DNA of 64,000 nucleotides from assembly GCA_051294375.1 (NCBI GenBank), contig CM119265.1, forward strand, positions 168,376 through 232,375. The letters run 5' to 3'. The position numbers were made by a program, and so were the translations under genes. Below, piece after piece: positions 19,696 to 30,379 of the stretch. Each line of letters begins with the position of its first letter. Position 1 is the first letter of the stretch. This stretch comes from Paraspadella gotoi (taxonomy: Eukaryota > Chaetognatha). A model generated the notes under the pieces. It was not told the origin of the DNA. It did not search any database and saw nothing but the letters and a program-made list of their open reading frames with translations.

Positions 19696-21515
19696 AACGC
19701 CATCCCGACCGGCCCGATCAACGACAGCAAGGACTCTCTCCTTTTCGTTCACGACAGTGGTAACCGCCTCAACTGGCTCGTCGATGGCGGAGCCACTGTC
19801 TCCATCATTCCTCCAACGAAAAAAGAGAAGGAACGAGGAGAAACAAAAACAAAGCTTAGAGCCGCCAACGGATCCCCTATAGCCTGCTATGGCACCAAAT
19901 ACGTACAGGTCCGTATTGGGAGACGCTGTTTCCCTTTTATGGTGACCATAGCGGATGTCACACAACCCATACTTGGCTCTGATTTTTTAGCCGACCATTA
20001 TCTGGCCCCCAACCATCGCGATGGTTTTTTAATTGACCTGCAAGACTTTTCGACAATACCTGCATCCAAGGCAAACAAACAAAGCCCAATTAGAGTCAAT
20101 TTCGTCAATCAGGCCGACGATCCTTATTTTAAATTACTCGATACATATCATGATCTCTGCACTCCCTCATTCGAACCCAGAGAACCCAAACACGGGGTGC
20201 GACACCATATTCCAACCACTGGTCGCCCCGTTCAATCCAGAGCCCGCCGTTTGGCCCCAGACAAGCTTGAGGTCGCCAAACGTGAACTCGACAAGCTCTG
20301 CGAACTCGGAATTGCCCGCCGCGCAAAAAGCGAGTGGGCATCTCCATTATTGGTCGTCAACAAGCCTGATGGCGGCTACCGCGTCTGCGGAGACTTCCGC
20401 CGCCTCAATAACGCCACTCTCGATGACAAATATCCTGTCAAAACGTTAAACGACTTTAACGCCAATCTCAGCGGTAAAAAGGTTTTCAGCAAGATTGACT
20501 TGCTGAAAGGATATCACCAGATACCTGTGGCGGACGACGACGTGGCAAAAACTGGCGTCATCACTCCATTCGGCCTGTTTGTCTTCCCGCGTACCCCATT
20601 TGGGCTGAAAAACGCGGGTCAAGACTTTCAGCGCCTAATGGATGAGATCTTGGACGGATTACCTTACGCTTTCNNNNNNNNNNACGACATCTTGGTGGCC
20701 TCCAGAAACCACCAAGAACACGAGCAACACCTCAAAGAAGTCTTCGACATCTTGCACGACAATGGCCTTGTCGTTAATCGACAGAAATGTGTCCTGGGAA
20801 AACCATCATTGGAGTTCTTGGGCCACCGCGTCGACGCCAACGGCATCGCCCCTCTACCTGACAGAGTCGTAGCAATCAACAAAACTACTCCTCCAACTAC
20901 TATAAAAGAGCTTCAAAGATTTCTGGGCATGATAAACTATTATCGCCGTTTTGTTCCAAGAGCAGCCCAGCATCTCTATCCACTATTCGAGGCATTAAAG
21001 TCAAAGACTAGACCTCGAACCTTGGACTGGACACCAACATGCCAGGAATCTTTTGAAGCCATCAAACAAGCTCTTTCACAAGCCACGATGCTCTCTCATC
21101 CCCGCCCAGGCGCCGCTCTCGCCATCACATCGGATGCATCCAACACAGCCATAGGCGCCGTTCTAGAGCAGCGAGGTCCCCGTGGCTGGGAACCTCTAGC
21201 ATTCTTTTCCGCTAAACTGCAAAAGAACCAGCAACTGTGGCCGCCGTTCGACCGCGAACTCCTGGCTGCATGGAGAGCAATCCGTCATTTTCGCACAATG
21301 ATCGAGGGGAGACACTTCACTCTTTATACGGATCATAAATCTCTCGTACCAGCATTAGCCAAGAAGTCGGAACCTCACACGGCGAGACAAACTTATCAGT
21401 TGGCCGGCATCGCCGAGTTTACAACTGACATCCAATACCTCGCCGGCAAAGCCAACGTAGTCGCCGACTCGCTCTCAAGGCCAAACGTCGAGAAAAATCC
21501 AGATCCAAATCCTCC
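19696..21515 (+). CDS. E3 pol: protease, RT, RNase H (truncated)
   Basis: Protease WLVDGGATVSIIPP, RT with a 10-N run (20674-20683) over the YxDD motif followed by DILVAS, RNase H with TSDASNTAIG, FDRELLAAWRAIRHF and TDHKSLV. The frame ends in SLSRPN, the normal end of RNase H, then passes into sequence that codes on the other strand. No in-frame stop breaks the retained part. Confidence 0.88.
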
Positions 21516-21519
21516 TCTC

Positions 21520-22985
21520 TCTCCCCTTGATGGATCTGAAATCGACCCTTCGAATTCCGTGGCGACGCGCCCGGAGGCGGAGCGATGGAGGCGGGGACGG
21601 CGTCCGGGGCGGGCTGGCGGCGCCTCCGGCGCCGTTTTCGGCGTCGTCGGCCTCGTAAGCTGGTTTCAAAGCGGGAAAATCGATACATTTTCGCTTCCTC
21701 GCCGGGGGATTTCGATCCTGAATGTTAATTGTTCGCCGATTGATGACGCGGTAAGGTCCGAGAAAGGGCGCCGCGAGAGACGGCGCCACGCCCCTCGACG
21801 AACGTAAACGTGAGATGCATGCGAAGCGTCGGGAAGGTGGAATACGGGTGAGACAATGAGTAGTGGTCGGCGCTGGTTGAAGGCGAGCGACCTCGAGGCG
21901 CAAAATTGCCAACGTGCGGAGCGGCGCTGATCTCGCCTCGTCAGCGTCACTTCCGGTTTGGAGCGGAGATTAGATCGCCCGGGACGGCAATAGGGTTCGC
22001 CGTAGACGAGTTCGGCCGGAAGAGGCGCCTACGTCGGGGTTTGAGCGTCGTACGAATGGCGAGGAGGGCGCAGGGGAGGCGCCAGTACCATTCGCCTGAG
22101 TGTCGGCGCCTAGGGCTGACGAGAGATTCCTTTAAACGCCGATTGGATATCTCTCGACGAGCCCGGTTCGATTGCGAGTGATAGGCCGTGGTGAGATTGT
22201 CTAATTCCCACAGATGATAGCAATTGTTTCCATGTCGAGGAAATAGAAATTGCGAGAGCCTCGATCAGTCTTATCGTCGCCGGGACGCTAATGAGCTGAT
22301 CCACCCATGGACGAAGGGCGCGGCGACGGTTTTAGCGGCGATGTCTCTCATTGGGATGGCGATCGGCCATCGAGTAAATCGGTCCACGCGGCTGAGATAT
22401 AATTATACCCGTTTGAAGTGGGGAGAGTCACGATATCGACGTGTAGGTGATTGAAGCGGCGCTCTGGGAGCTCGAAGGTGCCGATCTCTGCACCGTGTTT
22501 CGCGTTGACCTTTGAGCGCTGACAATCGTGGCACTCTCTGGCCCATTTTGAGACGTCGGGCGCAGCATGGAGAGGCCAAACGAATCTCTCGCTCAGCGCG
22601 TTGTCGAGTCCTCTCGACGCCGGGGTGCCCGAGATTATGAATAGTGTTGAACACTCGATGGCGCCAAGAGAAAGGGACGAAAGGTCGAGGTGGGCCGTTA
22701 CTTATGTCGACGATTATCGACGTTTCGCCGATGGGAATTCGACGGAATCGTAGGCCTGAATTAGTGTCCTGGAGATACGTCGGTAGTCTGCATCGAGCGG
22801 CTGATCGAGACGGCCATCTTTTCGAGATCGACGCCTGTGTTGGAGGATCGAAAAGACGAGTTGATTGAAGCTTTGCTGTTTTCCTCTGGAACTTCTTCTT
22901 TTTATCGTTGACGACACTAATAGGGGCAGGTCTGGTGTTTGGGGGAAGAGAGAGAAGGGAAGAGGAGATGAGGGGTGGGGAAGGG
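21520..22985 (-). pseudogene. Inverted linker-integrase-tail part of pol
   Basis: On the minus strand, from about 22980 down: a Pro-rich linker, LRFRRIPIGETSIIVDISNGPPRPFVP, integrase zinc-binding part (HNLGHPGVERTR), core and C-terminal LRLEVARLQPAPTT and PYRVI, then a Pro/Arg-rich end near 21520. Several frameshifts break it. It matches E5, so it is the missing part of E3 or of a sister copy, flipped. Confidence 0.75.
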
Positions 22986-22990
22986 GGGAG

Positions 22991-23090
22991 NNNNNNNNNN
23001 NNNNNNNNNNNNNNNNNNNNNNNNNNNNNNNNNNNNNNNNNNNNNNNNNNNNNNNNNNNNNNNNNNNNNNNNNNNNNNNNNNNNNNNNNN
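22991..23090. other. 100-N assembly gap
   Basis: Gap between the inverted E3 part and a short CCCTAA run. Confidence 0.95.
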
Positions 23091-23114
23091 CCTAACCCTA
23101 ACCCTAACCCTAAA
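23091..23114 (+). repeat. Short CCCTAA run
   Basis: Four CCCTAA-type units directly joined to the end of a pol gene (E4). A telomere repeat abutting coding sequence instead of an LTR end suggests a 5'-truncated copy or a misjoin. Confidence 0.8.
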
Positions 23115-23226
23115 ACGACAAGCGGGGGAAAACAAAGACAAAGACAATGAAACAGAAACAAAAACAAAAAACAAAATCCCCGCTGTTAGGCCTAGGCCTA
23201 GATCAACTGTTGCAACCGGTCTTTAG
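23115..23226 (+). CDS. E4 pol extreme C-terminus
   Basis: Reads KRQAGENKDKDNETETKTKN and IPAVRPRPR, equivalent to the end of E7 pol (KRQEGENN..., IPAVRPNA). Only the Lys/Asn-rich end is left. Confidence 0.6.
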
Positions 23227-23545
23227 TCTCTTCTTCCAAGCGGCATCCAGGGCGGTGGCTACAACAGTTGATAGTATTTTTTTTGTTACCCAGTATTATC
23301 GCCTATATAATGTTGTTTTGAATTTTACATATTTTTGAAACTTTGTACATTTTTCATACTCGTAAGAACGATTATTTTTGCTTATTGATTCGCTTCATAT
23401 GAAAGTCAATCAAGTCAATCAGAGCGTCAATTTTAAAACCCATTATTTCAAACCCGATATTTCAATTTTTTTCATCACACTTTACAAGCATTCGTTAGAC
23501 GACAACAAATTTTATTTTTGTAATATTAATCCCTTATATTCCAAC
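23227..23545 (+). other. E4 3' UTR
   Basis: Contains CAACTGTTGCAACC and ACAACAGTTGATA as an inverted pair and TTAGACGACAACAAATT before the polypurine tract, as in E7. Confidence 0.55.
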
Positions 23546-23554
23546 AGCGGGGGA
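23546..23554 (+). other. Polypurine tract of E4
   Basis: AGCGGGGGA directly before the TG of the LTR. Confidence 0.75.
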
Positions 23555-24207
23555 TGAAGCCGTCGAACGAAGAGATAATTTAATTATAAATCATCTGTCC
23601 GCTCCGGGGATCGAACCCGGTACCGAGAGTCCCGGGACGCCTGGCTTAGTGCCCACTGCCATCCGGGCGGCTTGAAATATCTTGAATCAAAAACCTGATT
23701 AATGATTTTAACTTCGATTCAATCTTTTGTTTTCCTTTCAACTAATGTTATAAAAACAAGATGGCGTTCGATTCCAAAACCTTTTGTTTGACGACAGTTG
23801 ATGTTTGAATCTCAGAAACAGATTGTTTTCAGTCTTGTTTTGTATTTCATGAAGAATACATTATTTGCGTTTTTACTCTCAAATCGTTTTAAATTCTCAA
23901 TAATAAATGTAATAAGTACATTTCTACATATTGGAGAAAAACTAATTCAAATCTCAAATAATGTTTTTACTCGATCAAAACAAATCTTTTAATCTCATCA
24001 AATGAAATATTAATCTCATCGATTTAATCTCATAAACTCATGAAACATTATTTTATAAACGATTGAAACAAATCTTATCTCGCTCACGTTTTCCCTGCAT
24101 CATTCAACGCCTACTCAAAAATTCGTGGCGCAATCTCTTTAGTAACGTGACGCTGACGTTGCGAAGTCCTTTCGTCAACTGTGGTCTCGACTTTAGTCCT
24201 TGCCACA
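23555..24207 (+). repeat. E4 3' LTR
   Basis: 653 bp, TGAAGCCGTCG to TTGCCACA; the next bases are ACCCTAACCC. Carries the antisense tRNA-like module at 23597-23671. Confidence 0.85.
23597..23671 (-). other. tRNA-like module in the E4 LTR (antisense)
   Basis: Best T-arm of the set: CCGGG, 7-nt loop TTCGATC, CCCGG, giving a consensus B-box GGTTCGATCC. The A-box region reads GGATGGCAGTGGGC, reminiscent of class II (Leu/Ser) tRNAs. The anticodon arm is not normal (GTCCCGGGAC palindrome). Confidence 0.7.
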
Positions 24208-24312
24208 ACCCTAACCCTAACCCTAACCCCCCTAACCCTAACCCTAACCCTAACCCCCTAACCCTAACCCTAACTCTAACCCTAACCCCCCCCTAACCCT
24301 AACCCTAACCCT
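24208..24312 (+). repeat. CCCTAA array
   Basis: About 105 bp of CCCTAA with CCCCTAA variants, starting at the E4 LTR end and ending in AT-rich unique sequence. Confidence 0.9.
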
Positions 24313-26734
24313 ATAGCTCGAAACGCTTACAAAATTTAAGACCATTGCTTTTATAAATGCAAAAAAAATATTAATATTAATATTATTAAAACAAAACTTT
24401 TAACGATAACCTGGGAAGATGGGATATAGCTAAAGGTAGTCTTCCAAGTCTCCATTCATGGTAAAAGAGGTAAGAGGGGTTCAGAATAATTGGTAATTCA
24501 GTAAAAATGGCTCAACAAGGAACAAGCGGAATAAACATAGGCAGAGGAAGAGGAGAGTTGCGAGTTCGCAGACCCCAGACCGATGAGGAGAAGTTGAGAG
24601 GTCTGTCGATCTCCAGACTCTATCCGTGACTCCGGGAATGAAGAGAGGGGAACGAGGGGAGGAAGACGGCGTTGAGAGGGAGATAAGGCCCGGGAGAGAG
24701 GTTCTGGCGGTAGAGGTGACCTCTACTTGTGCCCCTCTTGGTACGGAGACGCCCACTTGGGTCTCTGAATGTCACAGGTGGGCGTCGCCTTGGTGTGGGT
24801 GTGGAGTTTGTGGAGAGGATGGGGCAGAGGGGCACGCCGAGCCGGGTTCAGGTGGATTGTGTGGGGGAAGCGATGTTTTGGGGCGGAGGGGATTCGCCTT
24901 AGGTCCTCTAGAGGTCGACGCTTGTCATTGGTTGGTTGGGACAGTGGCGCTGGTCAGAGAGGGCGGAACCGAAGTCGCCTTGAGTCTCGTGGATGACGGG
25001 CGGTAATCGCTGGTCCGGTAATCGGTAATCAAAAGGTGGAAGGCGGAAGGAATTGATTTTTTGCCTTGAGTCTTCAGGGGCGGTTGGGCTTTTTGGAGGG
25101 GATGGAGGGGTTACAATAGTTTCTGGGGAGGGAGAGCACGTATACTTAGATCCATATCAGAATTTTTTGGTCTTTTTTTTGTTTTTTTTTTCTAAGCAAC
25201 TTCAAAAATAAAAAGTCAACCCCATTCTCTAAAAGTATTTAATCAAAGAGAGACACTGAGGTAAGAAACATGCTATTGCTCTATCAACCAATTATAAATA
25301 AACTAACAAGTAAAACACACTATGAAGATGCTGAAATCACAATCTAATATGAAACTAGAAACGTATTCAATGATAATTCAAATTTGTTTTAGTTTAAATT
25401 ATCTAAATTCGAAACTTAACGGGAAAAGATGGCAAAAAAAGTGTTGTCATCCTCGCAATAAATATTAACTAGTAATTGCACACCGAAATGTTAAACTCTA
25501 GGAAAATTATTAAACCTAGAAGACGGTTTAAAGAAGATTAAAAACATAAAGTTGAAGTAGGAAAATTAAAATCCGATAACTAATAATTTTTTCTGTTACA
25601 TTTAGACGGTAAAATAAGGGCAATCTATGAAAGATACCCTATTTCAAAAGCTGCAGCTTTAACAGTAACAAAAAGAATAAAAATGTAAACAAAGGGGGGG
25701 TAATGGGTTCACAGAAAGGAAAGGGGGATGTGAAAGGGAGAGCGAAAGAGATCATGAGAAAGACGTTGGTCCCTTGGAGGTCGCTGCAGATACACGCTAT
25801 AGAAAGATTAGACGTTAGAATAACGCGAGAACGTAACGAAAAGGCGGAGATTTTGCCGGAGAGTCGCCGAGTAGTTTGAATGGAGAGAAATTTTGTTGTT
25901 TTTTTTTTCTTGGAATTACGGAGTCCGTATGAAGGGGAGAGAGGGGTGAGCGTGGGATGGAGGGAGTGGGTTGGGTGTGGGGGAGGGAGCAAGTGGAGAA
26001 ATGAGAGGAAGAGGAAGAGATTTTAGCATTTTAGGATCCCATTGCCATCGTCGTCGTTATCGTCGTCGTCTCTCATCTCGCCGCCGCCGTCGTCATATTG
26101 TCGCCATCGCATCGTCATCCTGCGTCGTCGAGTCAGCGCGTTACGTCCCTGTTCGTACGACCTAAAGGCTGACTCCGTACTTATCTGGATAGTGAATTGA
26201 GAATGTTTAAATATATTATTGTGATTTCTAAATGTCAGACCTTATTAACTTTTTTTTAACACAGATGAATTGTTTTTTGTTTTTTTTAATTTTATTTTAG
26301 AGTGTATGTCCGGCAAGGACAAGAAAAAAGAAAGGGATAACTATGGTTTCTTTAATACTTAATCATTCTTAAAAATAATAGAGAGTTTGGGACTTGAGTA
26401 AATAGTTTAGGGAAGAGAAGAAACGGAGATCAATGAGAGCCTGGAAGAGAAACAAAAGCGCAGAGAGAAAGGCACGACGCAACATTAAATGAGGATTTTT
26501 GGTGAAGAAATCCAGACAGAATGAGTGGAAGGAGACTTGAGTACAGGCCGTCAGGTTCAGAGAGGAAGCATTTTTGTTGTGAAATTTCATGTAACTGCCA
26601 AAGCCAGAAATTTTGAAGACGCTTGGAAGAGCAGTGGGCATGGAGCATGGGGCATGAGAGATTTGGTTTTGGATTCATTGTAATTGCATTTTTTTTTTGC
26701 TTCATTTAATTTTTTTTCGAGGCATTTGTTGCAA
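24313..26734. other. AT-rich, host-like DNA without a clear gene
   Basis: A GC-rich island at 24485-25130 has frames on both strands (126 residues + at 24626, 91 residues - at 24481). On the plus strand a frame from 24508 begins MAQQGTSGINIGRGRGELR before a stop; none is recognised. At 26045-26130 there is a (TCG)n-type trinucleotide stretch. An AATAAA on the minus strand lies near 26300. The rest is AT-rich with nothing I can assign. Confidence 0.4.
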
Positions 26735-27001
26735 TCATTGTAATAATTGTATTTGAGGTATCGGGAAGGTGAAACAATCTTCCGTTCTATTTAACAGTTG
26801 TTTTTCATTGTTCTTTTTGTTCATCTTTCCTCTTTTGTCCACTACGCTGTTTCCTTGAAAAAATAAATTCACATCATAAAGGGTTGTGTGATCAGTAATC
26901 ACTCACGTGAAAGGTTTTACTTTCAAAAAATTTCTCTCCTTCAGATGGCAATTCTTCCGCCGATGACATTGGCAATATTGTCGTAATCAAATGGTAATGC
27001 G
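26735..27001 (-). CDS. Last two exons of an unknown minus-strand gene
   Basis: The upstream exon (27001-26921) follows an AG acceptor and encodes HYHLITTILPMSSAEELPSE. A 67-nt intron (26920-26854) starts GTAAAA and ends TTTTTTCAAG. The last exon (26853-26735) continues in matching phase and reads NSVVDKRGKMNKK to PIPQIQLLQ and a TGA. Phase agreement across a GT-AG intron supports a real gene. I do not recognise the product. Confidence 0.45.
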
Positions 27002-27033
27002 CTAGTATTTTTCTCAGATTCCAATTTTCTCTC

Positions 27034-27440
27034 TAATTGAAATTTCTTGTCAAATATAGATAGTAATGATTTATTTTTCTGGACTCATCCAGCGAAATGG
27101 TAAAAAAATAGTTTTGTGAAAAAAAGTTTTGATAATTGTGAAAATCGGACTTTGTTCCTTGCCAGTTGTTGCAGTCATACTGTATTTTTTTCAAAGTTAA
27201 ATTCTGTGAACTATGAGTGATGAGCACAGCCTTTGTTGTCGGATGAGTGGGAGCTGCCTGAGTGGTAAATGAAGGTCGTGAGGCTGTAGAGGGGAAGGAG
27301 CTCTTGGCGAGGTTAATCAAGGGATGCTGCGGTGTTAAGAAGATAGTTGTGTCCTGGTTTTAATGGAAGATTGTTTACCTCGTTCCAGTATTTCTGCCAA
27401 AGATCCACATGACTCTTGATCGTTTCCTTCATTGATGCTG
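27034..27440 (-). CDS. Upstream exons of the same unknown gene
   Basis: One exon ends KETIKSHVDLWQKYWNE at 27379 with a GTAAAC donor. After a 52-nt intron (27378-27327, ending ACCGCAG) the next frame is open from 27326 and starts HPLINLAKSSFPSTASRP, continuing through NLTLKKIQYDC and NNWQGTKSDF to 27034. Its 3' splice boundary is not resolved. Frames further upstream (27440-27640: RRFHLNVNFRNITNA; 27700-27845: a Leu-rich helical segment) look protein-like and may be earlier exons. A helical part followed by a beta-rich C-terminus is only an impression. Confidence 0.4.
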
Positions 27441-28433
27441 GAGAGTTGCATCTTGGATGAAAGAGAGAAGAAGACTTTGGCGTTTTGCTGGGTTTTTGAC
27501 TTAATGCCTCGTTTTCCTAAAGTGAAATTTGGAACTTTGAAGGGTAGAATCTTGATGCAAGGCGATGATGCATTGGTGATATTTCTGAAGTTGACGTTGA
27601 GATGGAATCGTCGTATTTTTCTTCGGACTTTTTATTTTCTTTCTCTATGCAGTTAATTTTTGGGGCGCCGATTTGTTGCGGAAAGCCAACACTCAGAGGC
27701 TAACCTTTCATATGGTCGTGACCGAGAGTCCGTGCAGGGTGTCAAGGGTGTTGAGGGCGAGGAGGGCGGAGTCGACGTCGTGGGCGGACAGGGTGTGAAG
27801 GACGTGGAGGATGCAGAGAAGGGAGGAGGCGGAGCAGAGGTGGTTAATATGCTGGAATGAGTCTGCAGTGTCTTTACTGGGATTTTATCCAGCCGTTCTG
27901 AAATTAATCGACACCCTCTCTATATTTTCTTTTCTTCCTCTTTGCTTTTTCTATTTCTAACAAGCAGAATTCCCTTTCTTTTTCCACTTGAAGTCAACTA
28001 TTAATGTAGAGGAGCTCTTCAGTTTTGTCTAACAGACGTTGGTTAGGTCTCAAAGATTGGGTATTTTAATTCTTTTCGCAGTCAACTTATTTTCTGAATT
28101 GTTCGAGAATTTAGGTAAATTGGCAGATAAGCTTTTTTCGGCAAGATTCTGGCTTGCTGTCTTAGTTGCTTGTTGACTTGGCTCTTTTGAAATATGATTA
28201 AATTGCTTGTAATTTTCGTTATTAATCACATAGCAACTTTTGTATTCTTCAGCCTTTCTTTTTCTTCCTTTTTAGACTTTAATAAGAATCATTTTCAATC
28301 TTTTGCTTGTGTTCTAACTGGAGTTGAAGGCTCGCAATCGGCTTCTTTTTCTTGGAGGCGTTGATTTGCCAGAGAGATGCGTTTTCTCTGAACCTTTTCA
28401 TTTTCTCTTTCTCTTTCCATTTTGTTTTATTAG

Positions 28434-28617
28434 ATGACTGACACGACTCAGGAATTGTGTAATGACATTGTTATGGAAGGATTGTTTCAGTGGAGGCGAG
28501 ATATTGACAGTGAAGTAACGAAAAGAGTCCACAATAAAAGCTCATCTCGGCCATTTCTACGAAAAAGACAGAGAAGGGGAAAGAGGGAAAGAGAGAGAAG
28601 AGAGAAAAGAAACAGAG

Positions 28618-28652
<35 letters not shown>

Positions 28653-28692
28653 GAAAGAGAGAGTGAGAGAGGGAAAGAGAGAGGGGAGGGGG
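28434..28692 (+). CDS. Candidate exon with charged repeat
   Basis: A strong polypyrimidine tract ending TTTTATTAG precedes an ATG. The frame begins MTDTTQELCNDIVMEGLFQW, runs into an Arg/Glu-rich repeat encoded by (GA)n, and meets a GTAAGTAAA donor at about 28693. Splice signals on both sides favour an exon, but the low-complexity half weakens the case. Product unknown. Confidence 0.3.
28570..28690 (+). repeat. (GA)n-rich microsatellite
   Basis: Purine-only tract dominated by GAGAGA; a second tract lies at 28831-28875. Similar GA-rich DNA continues to about 29040. Confidence 0.85.
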
Positions 28693-28699
28693 GTAAGTA

Positions 28700-30130
28700 A
28701 ACTCAGTGGCGAGAATTTTTTTCAAGGAGAGGGAGCTCAGTCAGATCTGGTTTTTTTTCTCGTATCGATGCTGATCACGTGACGACGTGAAGTGTCCAGC
28801 CAGGAGCCAAAGAGAGAGATTTTGACCGTGGAGAGAGAGAAAAAAGAAAAGAGAGAGAGAGAGAGAGAGAGAGGGACAAACGTTTAGGAGAGGGATGAAG
28901 ACTGGTCACGTGACAACGAGATCCAAGAGAGAAAGAGAAGGGAGCGGTCAACGATCTCTTTTTTGGGTTTGAAGTCGGAAATGGGACAGAGAGAGGGTGA
29001 GCATCGAGTGAGGGCCCAGTGAGGGGAAGGAGTGGGGGAGAGTCGTCGTTTGTCAGAGCATAGCTCTCTCCCTGNNNNNNNNNNNNNNNNNNNNNNNNNT
29101 TACGCCATTTTTCATTGTGTCATACTTTCCTACCTCCACACAAAATTTCATTTCAATTTATCTATTCAATTATTAATAAACATAATAATTATGAGTAAAT
29201 ATAAGTAAAAATACTTCAAGTAAATATGACTTTTGTTTTTTTCACTTTAACTCATTTCCACTCGCACGATTCCATCAAAACTTTATATCCAGCTTAATGA
29301 CACACTTTCCTACCCACACACAAAATTTCATTTTAATCCAATCCAATCACGAGTAATTTGAGTTTAATGGGGTTAAATCGAATTGTTTTGTTTATTTTGA
29401 TAAACGATTAAACGATTGTTTGTTTTTGATTCGAGTTGTTTTGTTGCTGAATTAATTCAGTAGATAAAAACAAGTGATTCGAGATCAAGTTTTCTCTCCT
29501 TACTACTTACTTTACATTGAGAGTTAGTGAGATAAAAAATTGATGAATAATATTTAAGCATGTTTATTCATTTCAAGAGTTAAAAACCAGTCTAAATAAT
29601 CTTCAGAGTACAATCATTAGAGAAGGGTATCAATATACAAAAGGAATCATCAGAGACATCTCTTGGATGAACGATTTCAATTCGAGTTGTTATCTATCCC
29701 TAACAACTTATTTTTTCCCTTTCACATTTTATTCTTAATAGTTAACTAAATTATTAATTTCTTTTTGTTATTACTAGTTTAATATTAGGTTTTTCCATTT
29801 ATTATTCTGTTGTACATTGCTAAATGTAATTATTTCTCTGCCTCTGTTGCTTCTCCTCTTCTCTCTCTCTCAATTTTTCACCTTCAAGTTTCAACCTAAT
29901 CTTTTCTTCTTCCCTGTCCTTACCTTCACCTGTCTCACATCTGACACGTCCTTTCTAAATTCTTTGTTGGAATCTCCCTCCTTCTCTCTCTCACTCTCTC
30001 TCACTCTCAAGCTAATGTTAAAGAGAGAAAATTGTTGATTGTTAAAGATTGCTGAGAAGACTCTTAATAAAGAGTTGAAACTTGACCGACTATATCCAAT
30101 AATAAAAATCTTGTTGACTTTTAAAACTGT
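28700..30130. other. AT-rich non-coding stretch with 25-N gap
   Basis: GA-rich DNA to 29074, a 25-N gap (29075-29099), then AT-rich sequence. Two similar segments (29119-29160 and 29302-29345, CACACTTTCCTACC...ACACAAAATTTCATTT) form a short diverged direct repeat. I see no gene. Confidence 0.5.
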
Positions 30131-30379
30131 TTTTCCTAATTCGAGTTGAAAACAAAAGATTCAGGATTCGTTTCAATCTTTAACTCAGGATTTTGGATCT
30201 CGATTGGTCGGGGCAAAGGTCGGCGGCTGAGATCGGTGAATCGAGGCATCCCAAACCTTGATCCTTGGGTGACCCCCAAGTTGCTTATGCCCTGCTTCGC
30301 AGCTGCTTCGGAACACCAAAGTTTTCTACACCCTAAGAACTGTAGCTCCTTCACCTTAGCTCCAACCTAGCCATTCTTT

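Larger units (their letters stand above)
18398..22990 (+). mobile_element. E3: gag-pol element with inverted last third
   Basis: Same family as E5. The leader, gag, protease, RT and RNase H run on the plus strand to about 21515. From about 21520 the linker-to-C-terminus part of pol runs on the minus strand, up to the 100-N gap at 22991. No LTR or PBS is present. The inversion is either a real rearrangement or a misjoin of two copies. Confidence 0.75.
23115..24207 (+). mobile_element. E4: pol tail, 3' UTR and 3' LTR
   Basis: The end of an E7-type element. The coding tail ends at 23226, then 3' UTR, polypurine tract (23546-23554) and a complete LTR up to telomeric repeats. Confidence 0.8.

Noticed and set aside
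22865-23226. ORFs spanning the 100-N gap at 22991-23090
   Set aside because: They run through N and join unrelated sequence on the two sides.
23597-23671. Functional tRNA-Leu or tRNA-Ser gene
   Set aside because: T-arm and A-box are good, but the anticodon arm has no proper loop and the acceptor pairs only partly; it is part of an LTR and recurs in every LTR.
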